Origin: Lumnitzera littorea
Lineage: Eukaryota; Streptophyta; Magnoliopsida; Myrtales; Combretaceae
DNA length: 64,000 nt
Assembly (NCBI GenBank): GCA_024138015.1
Contig: JAMXBB010000003.1
Coordinates: 18,560,382-18,624,381 of the forward strand
Direction: 5' to 3'
Both the position numbers and the translations under genes were made by a program. This document shows positions 26,934 to 38,237 of this stretch, piece after piece. Numbering within the stretch: position 1 is the first letter of the stretch; every line of letters begins with the position of its first letter. Below the pieces are notes generated by a model. The model saw only the letters and a program-made list of their open reading frames with translations. It made no database searches and was not told where the DNA came from.

Positions 26934-28105
26934 CACATGGTGTTTGAAATTATGGAGGGATATAATAAGGAGTAAAAATAAAAGAAAAACATTATTTGAA
27001 TAGGACTGAAAAAAAAAAAAAAAGAGGAGAAATAACCATGGAAGAAAAAGTTAGTATTAAATTATGTGAAATGTTTTCAAACTTTGCAAAATATTTTTTT
27101 TTTTATCTAATTTTATTGACATAAGGCCAATAGAAGAAATTAATAATTAAATTGATAAGAAATAGTAAATTTTGATCTTATTATGATTTGGTTTTTGTCA
27201 AAACATAGTTAACAAAGAACTAAACCTAGGATTCTTTCTTACTTCTTCCTTAATTTCTTCCTTTACCTATGATTTTCCTTTTCTAGTTATGTATATTGTA
27301 TTCTAGTGTAAATCCAAGCCAACACAAGTCTTTCATTTTTTTTGGGCTGCATTCTTTATCTAAGCATTCATATTGACAATAGTATGTGGAACAAATATAA
27401 TTCAATCGTATTAAAATGGATCTATTTATTTTTCCTAAGTTTGGTTTGTGATTTGACTTAAAAATTCACTTAATCAAATTTATGTCTTCATTAGAGATTC
27501 TACGGTTCCATTCTTTATTTTAATGAGATTAATCTTACCTTTCATCCCACCATTTATTTTCATCTTTTTAAATTTAAACCATTAAATTCATAATTTGCTC
27601 AATAATTTAGATTTTAAAAAGTACAAATTAAGGATGAAATGGAAGACGATATCAATCCCTTCAAAAATAAGGACGTGATTGTAGTAAAATCCTCCGTTGA
27701 AAGGGTATTTTAAGTTATTTGCAAACTTTCATCCTATATTCTCTTTATAGAGAGAGGATGACTTTCAGGAGTATAAGGAAAGCTTTATCTTGAAAATCCA
27801 TTTCATCCTTATTTTCATGTTTTACTAAATAAAAAAAAATAATTTCTTTTATTTCCCTGTTCCTTCTCTCCCTTTCTTTCCTCCCATACAAACATAATGT
27901 TATGGATAGTAACAAAAAAAAAAAGCGAATAAGGAGGAAATTATGCCTATAATTGGATAAGCAACATGCTCTTTGAAGTATCAAAATCAAAGTTTAAGAA
28001 AGTAATTCTCCATCTATAGAAGTTATTTATTAATTTATCAAAACTAAGGAGTACTAAGGATCAATCCGTATGTAAGTCAAAATTTATAGAGATTAGTTGC
28101 ATTTT
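26934..28105. repeat. Tandem duplication, copy B (with a 283-bp deletion)
   Basis: This is collinear with copy A from 26934. At 27977-27986 it jumps from one AGTATCAAAA to the sequence that follows the second AGTATCAAAA in copy A (26521-26530 and 26804-26813). It therefore lacks 283 bp, including the left part of the foldback element. It also carries about 60 bp near 27700-27770 that copy A lacks. Its right end is the foldback right arm, near 28105. Confidence 0.8.
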
Positions 28106-28265
28106 TCCCTTTTTTTTTTTCTTCTTTAAAATAATAAAAAAAAAAAGAGAATAACTTAACTTCTGCTAATCAACAAATCGATGCAAATAGATCAGAGTCT
28201 ATTATGAGGATAACCAGAATGTCTTATAAGGAGACCATCTTTGCAAATATTACATATGCTCCAAT

Positions 28266-28297
<32 letters not shown>

Positions 28298-30307
28298 CTG
28301 GCTCACGAAAAGGAGTGAATGTGAAATAAGACTCATTATTAGAAGAAGACAATAAACTAAATAGATAGAAAAAATTCATTAGGTATTACTCTTTTTGTGT
28401 TACATGTAGTGTATATGTGATGTATTATAAAATGTAGTCCCACATAAATTGTACGATGGAATTGATAATGGTTTACAAAAACCAAGCAATGAATAATATG
28501 TCAACATTGGTTGGAAACTTTTGAACTAGATGAATAAAAAAGACTCATTATCATTTGTTGAGTTAGTTATTAACTATCAAGAAAGTTACGTATTTATAGG
28601 GAACATTATAATACACCATAAAAGGTAGTCTCACATAGATTATATTTTGGTATTGGTTTATAAGGACCAAGTAAAAATAACATGTCAACACCAATTAGAA
28701 ACATTTTGGATAAATGATGAAAAGATTCATTAGTATTTATTAGTGTTTTTATTAACTGCTTCCAGCCTGGAGTACTATAATGTAAATAACAGTAAAATTT
28801 TAACATATTATTATGTGCAAAACCAATGATAGTTGTTTTTTAGAAGCTACTAATTTTCCTACCATGAATATAAAAATTTAATTTGTACTTATATATCATG
28901 TGTATATATACGTAGCATATAATTCTTAATAAGTCCTTTTAAATTACCTTAAAAAAGTTGAACGGAATTCACGCAACTATACTTCTCAAAATTAAAAGGG
29001 CCACCTTTAGATTATCTTAGAAAAATGTAATATCATTATTAAACTAGTTGCATGATTTTTGGGTATCAACTATGAAACGCTCCTAAACTTATTTCAAAAG
29101 TAAGGGAAGGATGGTAATATCGCCTTTGATACACTAACGGCTAAGTGTTGCGCCTAATATACAACCAGAGACTTCTCGTTCCCATCTTATAGCTACTGGT
29201 AATGTAAAAACCTTAGACTCTCTCCCTTTTAGGAGGATCTTGAGTTAGTGGTAAAGTAAAACAATTCTTAGTGTCTATATATGCCTCTCCCTCTCTTTCA
29301 ATTCTATATGGTTTCTTCTTTTTAAGGATTAATAGATTTTGATCCTAAGGCATTTCTAAAGACTAGAGTTTGGGATTTGTTATAAGACATCACTATGCTG
29401 TTGTCTTTATCTCCCTTTAAATTGATAGAAATCTAAGTCCTTACAATCGTAGGAAAAATTTGTAAGCAAATAATGTATTGAGACTCCATTCTAAGATGTT
29501 TGTTTTCTCAAAGATCCAAGATAACATAATCAATCTTTGTCATCTTTTCCTTAAACCTCTAAACATAGATACATAGGAATTTGATTGAATTATGGATTTA
29601 GATCATAGCTAAAAATTAAATCTATGAACTAGAAATTTGTTAAATTTATATTTTGATCTGTAACAATTAGATAGTTTGAATATCAAGTGACTAGAAACGT
29701 TAAAAATTGCATAAGATCAACCAAAAACTGTAAACCTAGGTGAAAGTTTCTTAACAACTATGGTTGATTGGCAAAAAAATAAGTCAACTGAAAGCTTTGC
29801 AAGACCAATACAATCAATTAGCATTGGCTAGCGATTGATCGACCCTTGATTAACTACCCTATGATCTATTGATCTTACATTCCCTTGTTCCATTTTTATC
29901 TCTTTAAGGTTGAAAAGTAAATTCTTCAAGCTTTAATCATGATTTTAAGTTAGAAATCTATAGTAGATGTTTAATCGATTAATTAAATGAGATATAAGTT
30001 TTAGTATTAATTATATGATCTTTGAATATGTTAACTACTTGTTTACTTCACTAAATAGAATAAAAGAATAATAGAATTTTAATTTATTAAGAACGGAATA
30101 AAGTTGTAATCCCTATTAAGATGTTTAGTTGGACAAAAAAGCGATAAGGAATGGACTTGTAAAAAAACATAAATGACAAAATTACCCTCATCAATCTAAG
30201 TATATCTTTCTTCCTTAATACATTCTCTTTGTTTGCATTCTTTTCTTGCAAATCAAAGTAACATCAAAGCTATTAACATAAACATTCATCCTTCGGATGA
30301 AAAAACA

Positions 30308-30339
<32 letters not shown>

Positions 30340-31539
30340 AGAGCATAATCGTTCATCTACGAAGTTCATTCTCATTTATATCCATATATAAAAGTTCACA
30401 AACAGTATTTCAATAAAATATTTTAAAAAGCATGAAAATTTCTTATTTTGTTGAATCCTTATATTTTAACTTGAAATCGACTCTTCTTTCTTATACTGGT
30501 CATCTTGCTAAGCTGTATCTCTAATCTGATTCAACATTAACTTGATTTTTTTCATATGGAATAGGAATTGTCGGATAAAGCAGTTCGCTGTTAGTTTAAA
30601 AAAGAAAGATAAGGATTGACCATCGGAGAACCAGAGAGATTAAGATCGTCATCAAAGTCGACGAGTTGATCGAATTTCTTTCTCTTTGCAATGAGATCAA
30701 AGTCGAACTTGGCAAATTTCATGGAGAAATTTTTGGATCTGGCATTGCTAAGGTTTTACGTATGATGAGGTTTGGGATTTTTGCAAATGGTGTTCGATAG
30801 TGGTAGTCGTCACTAATGGTCGTAGTAGTGTTGGCTATTAGTGGTGGTGATTGCTGGTTGTGTTTGGTAGAGGTGGTGGTTACTAGAGGTGTTAGGTGAA
30901 AGATGATAAGAAGAAGCGTAGGGTAGTTGGAGTAATTTTTTCATGGAATTGCAATTCATGGGTCCATGTCATGAATTGCGATTCAGCATTTTACATAATG
31001 GAAATTCTTTATGGAATTGTTATTATGAGTGAAAATTAAACTAAATGTCGTAATAACAATTTCATAAGGAATGAGTTGGAATGAAATTACTATTACAACG
31101 AAGTTAACAAGAAATAGGTATTTATTTATATTCAATATATATTGAATAAAGTGTTTATCTTAACATATAAAGCTATCAAGGCTTTAGATGGATTTCAGAT
31201 ATGTACTCATCACCGTTTGTTGTTAATTATACATGTTAGGATGGTTGAAGCTTGATTAACAAAAATTTTGATTAAAATATTGTTGCATTGTGTTATGCGT
31301 CTTGTCATAGACAAGTATATGATGTGCTATACATCTTAGGAGTGGTTAGAGTTAGGCGCTAAGTTCACTTTGGAGACTTAATGGGTTGTTGATAGATAAG
31401 AGTCATATCTAATATAGTCGGTGAAAAGGGGCAATGCAATAACAAAGATATTGGTTAGTGGAATGGGATGTCGAGTAGACCATAAGAATTGTTTTGATCA
31501 CTAATCTGTTTAATAAGTGATGAACTATAAGGCAATTTT
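28106..31539. other. Gene-free AT-rich DNA, possible Harbinger-like MITE
   Basis: No gene is supported. Between about 30040 and 31110 the ends look like imperfect inverted repeats (left near CTTGTTTACTTCACTAAAT, right near its complement). GGAATG words occur toward the right end, and a GGTGGT-rich centre lies at about 30780-30900. This layout recalls GGAATGGAAT-type plant MITEs. A (AAAAG)n run lies at about 30310-30340. The element boundaries are uncertain. Confidence 0.3.
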
Positions 31540-31830
31540 GGCTTAAGATAATTAGCATATACTAAGCTAAGATTTGAGTTATTATATGTTATTGATAAAT
31601 ATTGGGTTCTTGTCTAAGGTTATTGATTATATGGTTTTAGAAGAAATTACGCTATGGTTTGTGTCATTATATGTTATTGGCAAATACTAGGCTATGTCTA
31701 AGTTTATTATATGCTCTTAGTAGATACTAAGTTGTAGTTCAAGCTATTATAAGTTTGAGAGATACTAGGTTGTGCTCCACGTTTTGAGAATTTCAGTTAT
31801 GGATACCGGGTTATGTTTCAATGGTTTTGG
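31540..31830. repeat. Degenerate minisatellite, ~40-bp period, about 7 units
   Basis: Successive units follow the pattern TTATATG-TTATTGG, then AAATACTAGG, then CTATGTCTAAG. They start near 31580, 31620, 31665, 31705, 31745 and 31785, with a partial unit before. The period is close to 40 bp and not a multiple of three, so it is not a coding repeat. The units are diverged, so the array is old. Confidence 0.55.
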
Positions 31831-34608
31831 ATAGTAAAACCTAAGTGTTTCGAATTACAATTTTTGTATTCATCACGGTTGTACAAACTTAACTAAATAT
31901 ATTAAATTAAATGGTTATTAGTTGCATTTAGTAATCTATTGGCTTGTGTATGATTGTTGCAGTTGTATGTGTTTACATAGTAGATTGTATTAGGTTTTAT
32001 GATCCACCTTGTTGCAAGGTTGTCACCATGCAATTTTACTTAGAATCGCCAAGGGTTATTGTAACGTAAAATTAAAATATAGAGACGTAAATTTCTACAA
32101 CTTATGTAAATTAGTTTTTAAAAACTAAAAATCATAAAAAAATTGTGACACATGATGTAAATAAAGAAATTCAACATAGAATTTGGTCATATTATAAGCT
32201 ATAATAAAAATAATTAAGTATAAACTATTATACTGATGCATAAAACTAATATATATATATATAAGTATTGACATAAATACATTATAACATAAATTATTAT
32301 GATAAAATATTAAACTAAAATAAAATATTGTTTATTAACTATCTTGTCATCATAAAAAAACTACTATAAGCTCTCATAAACATAATCATTATCATTATTA
32401 CTAACCTATTATTAGTGCTACTATTAAAAATATTTATATTATCTTATTCCAAATCCCTTGAAGCATTGACCCGTACTTTGTCTTTAATAATATTAATATC
32501 ATGAATATGCAAATCATCTTTAGTTCTATTCTAATAGGCCATGACTCTCCATCCTCTATGAGAGATCTTAAATGGTAAAATCAATTCAAGTTAAAGAGCA
32601 AATATAGTGTCATTTCACTCATAATTTGATTGACTTGCTCATAGTAGAAGTGTAGTACTTTTTCTTAATTTTGATAGCTCTTTAAACTCAAATCAAGTAG
32701 AGTTATATAGAATCGCGTAGAATGGCACATAATTGTGTAGAATTATATAGACTACTAGAATATTTAGCTTATAGAATTGCATACCTAAAATCATAATTTT
32801 ACCATGAATTTATACTAAAATGATTTTATACATAATTTAACTTAAAAAAAAAACTCATAAAATTGTAAAATTCTGAAAAGGTACGAGTAGAATCGTAATT
32901 TCAATAACTATGTTCTATTAAGATTTTAGAATTTTAGTTGTTTGTTTGGCTTGGACTTCTAGATTGGGATGAGAGTGACAATAGTAGATTAGATGGTTTA
33001 TAAGTGAATTCAGGTAAGTTAAGAATAATAAGTTCTAAAGCTTTTACAAATATTTTTGGAGATTTTATTATTTTGCAAATTGGTGAAATATAAAAGTTCG
33101 AGGATTATTTATAAAATTTGTAATTTTAATAGTAATATTTTGAGTTTCTCATGTTCTTACTAGTTATAAATATACAATGAGCAAATAATATCTTATAGTT
33201 TCAAGGCAGTATGGACTACTCTACTTTAAATTACATGATCTTTTGAAGTTTTCTAAGGGTTCCACAACGATCAGCAAGGAGAGCTACATTTTGTACAATT
33301 CCCTTCATGATTTGAAGAAGATGACTTAGATCAAATCATGGTTTATCAATAGATAATTCCCTATAATAAGAAAGTGGGAAGCAAATTCTAAAGCATCCTC
33401 AAAATTTTTCAATTGAATAGTTATGTGGGTATGAGCTCAAGAGCTACTTCTAGAATAAACTCTCCAGGAAAATAAGAGAATCCATTCAACTTGTCCTAGG
33501 GTTGACAAATACACCTTAAATGGTGAGAATGGTTAGGTTTATAAGACTATGTGTATAAGTAAATCCCTCTGCTTCAATTATTGAGGATTAGTTGTATGAG
33601 GTGCAACATGAAGGGGCTAGATCCCTTTATTTTAATTTTGGCTGCATAGTACACCTACACATGGAATCAGTTCTATATAGACCCATCCAAGCCCTCCTTT
33701 CACAAAGTCATACTTGCTATGTACCCTAATAGAAGAGAGCAAACTCATTTCCTCTACTACTCTTGCATAGGGATGCGGCGGCAGAAAGGTTGGCAGATGG
33801 ATACAAACTACAAACAATGGCCATAGAATTTGAAAGGCTCCTAACAAAAAGGCCCTAGCATTGTTTGGTACAGGTCCAAATTCGGAAAACCGTTTGAATT
33901 TGTGAGACTCATGATAGTTAGTGTTTTATTGAAACCGAAGTATTACCAAAAAAAAACAAAAAAACTTGTTGCATTTTGCTCAGCACGAGAGGAAAAATGA
34001 GGCTCTTGTAAGGGAAAATTTTATGATATTCAATTTAGCTTTTATGGTTTGGATTTGAGGCTTCTGATTTTCAATTCCACAAGTGGAGGAGAAAGATTGG
34101 ATATACGTTGCTCATGTTAAAAGCTAAAGGCTCGCTAAATTTAACCCAAAAAGAACAAAAAAAAAAAAAAAAAAAAGCTCACTAGAAACTACATAATAGG
34201 GTAATATATACAGGTATACAAGGTGTCGAAAATGGAAATAGGGCTATTGATGAGAACACAAGTATGTAAAGTGAATGATGGTGAAAACAAAGATAAAGTG
34301 TAGCTTACCATGTTAGATATTACCAAATAGGATAAATTATAGTGAAAACATCAAACTTATAAGAATATCCAAAACTTCTAAAAGGGGATAATTATACCTC
34401 TCGAAAAATGTGACACTCCATAATGTTTCTCCTTCAACGCAGTTAACCGTTTATCATGATATACTTTACATTTTGGAGCTCAATTCATTATTAGACTAGG
34501 ATTTTCTTTATTAATTTGATACTTCAATAGTTAATTCACAATAAATAGAGTGATATTGATATAGAAAATAATTGTAATTATAAATTAATACAAAAGATTG
34601 ACTTAATA
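31831..34608. other. Gene-free AT-rich DNA
   Basis: No supported gene. A slightly GC-richer patch at about 33600-33850 has a 71-codon minus-strand frame with no recognisable family. It may be a worn transposon fragment. Poly-A runs occur at about 33950-33965 and 34155-34175. Confidence 0.45.
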
Positions 34609-34720
34609 TCTATATTATTAAAATTAGAAGAGGCTTACGTAACCAATCCTTTTAAAATTACTAATTAGGCCTCTAATTGGAAATTATAAAATAAAAAAAC
34701 AACACTTAAATAACTTATTA
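34609..34720 (+). mobile_element. Helitron-like 5' terminus
   Basis: The sequence starting TCTATATTATTAAAA at 34609, followed by GAAGAGG and an AT-rich stretch, matches the 5' end style of dicot Helitrons (5'-TC and then TATATTATTAAA). The base before it is A, as expected for A/T insertion. I could not find a 3' hairpin plus CTRR end, so the element is truncated or the call is a coincidence. Confidence 0.35.
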
Positions 34721-34846
34721 AATATTTTATATATGGATAAAATTGACATTTTTCTCAATTTTACTTTCCATCTCTCTCGGTTAGTTTTCCCCATAAATCT
34801 CTTTTAATTAATAATATAAGTGTAGATAACTCTTATAATTACGATA

Positions 34847-35165
34847 AGTTAACGGTGGATATAGATAAATCACTCTATGGTTGAATTTGAAAGTTGAATT
34901 CAAATTTAGAGATCTTTTGAATAAATGTAAAAGTGTGCATTCGCATATTTATAATAATTAAAATTTTTAGTAAAAACATGGGTATGAATAACTATAATAT
35001 CCACAAGAAGCTAATTGTGAATATGGATAAATTGCTTTATAATTGAATGTAGATATTGAATTCAAATTCAAAGTTCTTTAGAACAAATGCAAAAGTGTGC
35101 ATTAACATATATATGATATTTAAAATTTTTAATAAAATTAAATTACTTAAGATATCAAATAAATA
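34847..35165. repeat. Direct repeat, 162-bp period, two copies
   Basis: Copy 1 (34847-35008) and copy 2 (35009-about 35165) align in order. Each has a GATAAAT word, then TTGAATTCAAATT, then AAAAGTGTGCATT, then TTAAAATTTTTA. The AAGTGTGC word lies at 34931 and 35093, exactly 162 bp apart. The copies are clearly diverged. It sits just inside the Helitron-like 5' end. Confidence 0.65.
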
Positions 35166-35717
35166 ATGATGAGTTGTATAGATGTGTTTTTAATTAAAAA
35201 TATGAAAAGCAGTAATATGGTCGGAAAAAAAAAAAAGAAAAACAAATTACCCATTTCAATATTATAAATTTTGTAACACGAGTGTGTTTTCCACTTATTA
35301 TATTAAAAAGAAAAGTTTATTATCCAACATTTTTTAAGTATATAAGATAAACATATGCTATTTTAAAAACCCGAAAACCGTTGTTCCATGTGTTTATCAA
35401 AATTACCATTTCCTACCGTCTAGCGTGCGAGGAGACTACACTCCCCCTCTACGATTGCGATCACTCATGATTATAGTGAGACCATTACCTCTCCGAGCTC
35501 CCTTTTAGTATGACATTCAGATCATTCAATAAAATCCAAAAATATATATATATATATATATAAAGAAAAATAAGAAAAGCATGTCGATCATCAGCAGAGC
35601 TAAATATATGTTATAAAAAGAACGATTTAGCATATTTATAGGTCCCATTGCAATTACAGCTTCTCTTTTCCCCATCTTGTTTTTTTTCTAACACGGTGTA
35701 CTCGAGATAGGAAGAGA
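35166..35717. other. Intergenic; (TA)n run and 3' flank of the 140-aa protein gene
   Basis: This contains an alternating TA run (about 35544-35562) and a GC-richer patch (about 35390-35520) that I could not identify. The last ~100 bp before 35718 probably form the 3' UTR of the gene that ends there. Confidence 0.4.
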
Positions 35718-36300
35718 TCATTCAGCTGATGAAGGGCCAATAGGCTTGCCTTTCTCCCTTAACTTGGCTATGGATTCTTTCATGGCTTCCTTCCTCTTCT
35801 TACTTGCCAATACCTTTGCCTGAACACCACTTATATTTGGGTCCTTCTTCTCTTCGGGCGGTGGTGGCGGTGGCCTTCTACCTGCAGCAAATGCACTCTG
35901 TTCATGCCAGATTGACCCTACCATTGCACCCGCCAAACCCAATGCGACAATCCTGCATTATGTTTGAGCATTAACATGAAAGATATCGCGATATCCCGAG
36001 TGATAGTTGGAAGGTTGTAATGCAAAAACCGACAAGAATGAAACCTATTCATCAAATACCATGCAATGCACGTGGTATTGAGCAGAGCTAAACCATCCTT
36101 AAACATACATACCTACGATTGGCTGTCGCTTTGTGGTGCGAGATGGAGATAGAATGAGATTCAGAGCCATGATGAGATTGAGAGCTAGAAGAGGTGCTTA
36201 TGCACCCAAGAGAAGCCACCCGGGTATTTTTGTGGTATGATGTTGTGGAGTAGGTGGAAGTGACGATGGTGGCTGCTGTGGATGATGTTGAATGTGCCAT
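35718..36300 (-). CDS. Predicted thylakoid-lumen protein, 140 aa, 2 exons
   Basis: Exons on the complement: 36113-36300 and 35718-35952. The intron has GT-AG ends, the phases agree, and the total is 423 nt. Residues 1-60 are rich in Ser, Thr and His with few acidic residues, like a chloroplast transit peptide. A twin arginine at 62-63 is followed by a hydrophobic stretch (64-76) and SAFA-AG (82-87), a typical lumen-targeting Tat signal with an A-x-A cleavage site. The mature part would be about 55 residues: a hexaproline tract (90-95), EEKKDPN, then a Lys/Arg/Glu-rich helix (about 105-132). This structure fits a small conserved plant plastid protein, but I do not recognise a characterised family. 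The function is unknown. Location is inferred from the signal alone. Confidence 0.8.
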
Positions 36301-36560
36301 GATGATGTCGAAGAAGATGATGGATGATAGGTTGAGTTTGTTTGATTAGAAATATCACATGTCAATTGTATGAAGCAGAGACTGGTAGGAAAGGAGGATG
36401 CGTTTTTGGATTTGGATGTGAAAGAAAGAGAGGGAATCTATTGGTTGGCGCTGGATAAGGTTGAGTTGTTTGTGGACCCGTTTGTAGCTGACTCACGCTA
36501 CGCTTCAAACTACATCTCTTTATATCACCCCAACCTCCTACCACCAAGAAGAGGAATATA
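36301..36560 (-). promoter_or_regulatory. Promoter region of the 140-aa protein gene
   Basis: On the minus strand a GATATAAAG box (complement of about 36517-36526) lies about 220 bp upstream of the ATG at 36300. A purine/pyrimidine-mixed leader lies between them. This is a plausible TATA box. The overlapping open frames on both strands are not convincing genes. Confidence 0.35.
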
Positions 36561-37368
36561 CCTGAGTGAGCATCATCTTAATTTGCCATGAGCAGAAACC
36601 CTAGTTCTTTGATTACCATTTTGGTGAAGAAAAACAATCATCGCAGTATACCTGGCGCTCGTTCCAACTTCCAACCCTGAAGAATTTGGCCACAAACGAC
36701 TCATCACATAGTGTGCTATCAAAATGTAGCAAAACACATACTAGTGTTAAGATAGCATATCATGTATCGCAACATTTATAGCCATTCCTTCCTTAAAGGG
36801 GGTATAGTATACGAGATAAATATGTAGGTGTGTGTGTATGTATATATCACACAAAAATATATTACTTATGCCACAGAAATAAAATAGGATCAAGTAAAAC
36901 TAAAAGCAGATGCCATCCAATAAGCCCTTTCCATACATTAGTTTCAGTTAATCCAATATGTCGAGCTTAAAAAAATTCAATCGAGTAAACGAAACTGCAG
37001 ATATATTTCTTCGTTTGGTATATGCCTTTGAAACTCGATAATATTTCTGTTGTCGTTTTAAGTCATGTGACTGTTAGAATTTGTTGTATTTTGTTATTAC
37101 AATATCTAACGTGTGCCAATAGGATTTACATTAAGTATCAACGAGTGCATTTCTTCTGTTTTTTTTTTTTTTTTTGGGTAAGCTTAACGAGTGCATTTCA
37201 CTGAGCGGGTAACTGTAAGTGAGAGGTGATCATAAGTGACGAATGGTGGAAACGAAGGAATAAATAGGTGCTACTCTTGTGATATAGGTATGCCAGTTAT
37301 TTTGCCCTTGGTTCTCGCCGTCAATTGCTCAATTTTTCTTTTCTTTTTCAGATCATAACTAGCTCCAG
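36561..37368. other. Intergenic DNA
   Basis: No gene is seen. It contains TG-rich and TA-rich patches (about 36820-36860) and a poly-T segment flanked by a 14-bp direct repeat (37140-37199), which is listed separately. Confidence 0.5.
37140..37199 (-). mobile_element. Tiny poly(A) insertion with 14-bp target duplication
   Basis: AACGAGTGCATTTC occurs at 37140-37153 and again at 37186-37199. Between them are 32 bp made mostly of a T run of 18, plus GGGTAAGCTT. A homopolymer tail between perfect 14-bp direct repeats is the signature of target-primed reverse transcription by a LINE machinery, here with the poly(A) on the minus strand. The inserted body is almost entirely missing. Confidence 0.5.
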
Positions 37369-37506
37369 GGAAGCTATGAAGGGTATTTCCTAGAAACAAA
37401 AATCCAACCTACAAGGCAGCTATGAAGAGCATGGCCTAGACACAAAAATCCAGCCTACAAGACAGCTATGGGGTGCGTGCCCTACAAACAAAAGTCCAGC
37501 CTACAA
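37369..37506. repeat. 46-bp tandem repeat, three copies
   Basis: Units at 37369-37414, 37415-37460 and 37461-37506 share AGCTATG at the start, CTAGA-ACA-AAA in the middle and TCCAGCCTACAA at the end. Units 1 and 2 are closest, and unit 3 is more diverged. There are no spacers, so it is a minisatellite and not a CRISPR-like array. Confidence 0.85.
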
Positions 37507-38237
37507 GATGATTCCCCGCGCTTTTCTCCCTCCCTAACTTTGCAAATCTAGCCCCCAAAACACCATGCTACCAATCCCTAACCCCACGACCAACCCAACC
37601 GGGCATGCCGTCCAAGCACCCCACCTAAGCAACCTCTTGCTAGACATGTCGGTGATCTCAAATGTGTATGATTCACAATCTAAATGGCACAGGTTTGCCA
37701 ACATATGTATCGTGTGATTGCAACCCTGGTGGGCCGTTTTAATGAGAAATAGCTGTGCCACATTCAAGTTCCCCGTTGCTCATGTTCAAGCCCTAGTGAG
37801 TTGCGTGCCCATGCACCCAGCGGCTAGGGTTAATGAACTTAGTGGCTTGCAAGCACCAGCAGCCTGCGTCAACAAGCAAATGGCACACCAAAGTTGTGCA
37901 ACATATTCTGTCGTCACTCTGATTTTCTAAACATTATCAAGCAGTTGTTGCACCATGCCATATAGAAAGAAATAAAACACGCAGCAACATGTTAAATGAG
38001 CTTACGCAATATGATTCACTCTTAGAATAAGAATATGTAAATAAAATTGTGACTCAAAATTGGAATTCCGGCTTAATGTAACGTTCAACAAAAAATTTTA
38101 CACTAAAAAGGCAAGAAAATCTGAGCTGAAAAGGGGGGGAAAAAATAGAAACCAAATTTTAACATCAAAGGAGGAAAAAAACAGCATAACAATATAGAAA
38201 TAGCCTAGGCAGTGAAAACAAGTCCATCTATTATATT
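37507..38237. other. GC-richer patch and RPL5 3' flank
   Basis: 37507-37920 is clearly richer in G and C than its surroundings (many CCC, GCC and CAAGC words), but it has no convincing reading frame. It could be a captured or worn transposon segment. From about 37930 the sequence is AT-rich again. The last ~150 bp before 38238 are probably the RPL5 3' UTR. Confidence 0.4.

Noticed and set aside
25455..27990. Three minus-strand frames of 81-100 codons
   Set aside because: They are Phe/Leu/Ile-rich low-complexity frames over poly-A tracts in the tandem duplication. The corresponding frames in the two copies do not stay collinear, so there is no sign of selection on protein.
33632..33847. 71-codon minus-strand frame in a GC-richer patch
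   Set aside because: It has no recognisable motif and no splice partners. It is more likely a worn transposon fragment.
37369..37506. CRISPR-like repeat array
   Set aside because: The 46-bp units are directly adjacent with no spacers, and the host is a plant nuclear genome. It is a minisatellite.
37507..37920. Organellar DNA insertion (NUMT/NUPT)
   Set aside because: The base composition suggested it, but I recognise no plastid or mitochondrial gene or tRNA in the segment.
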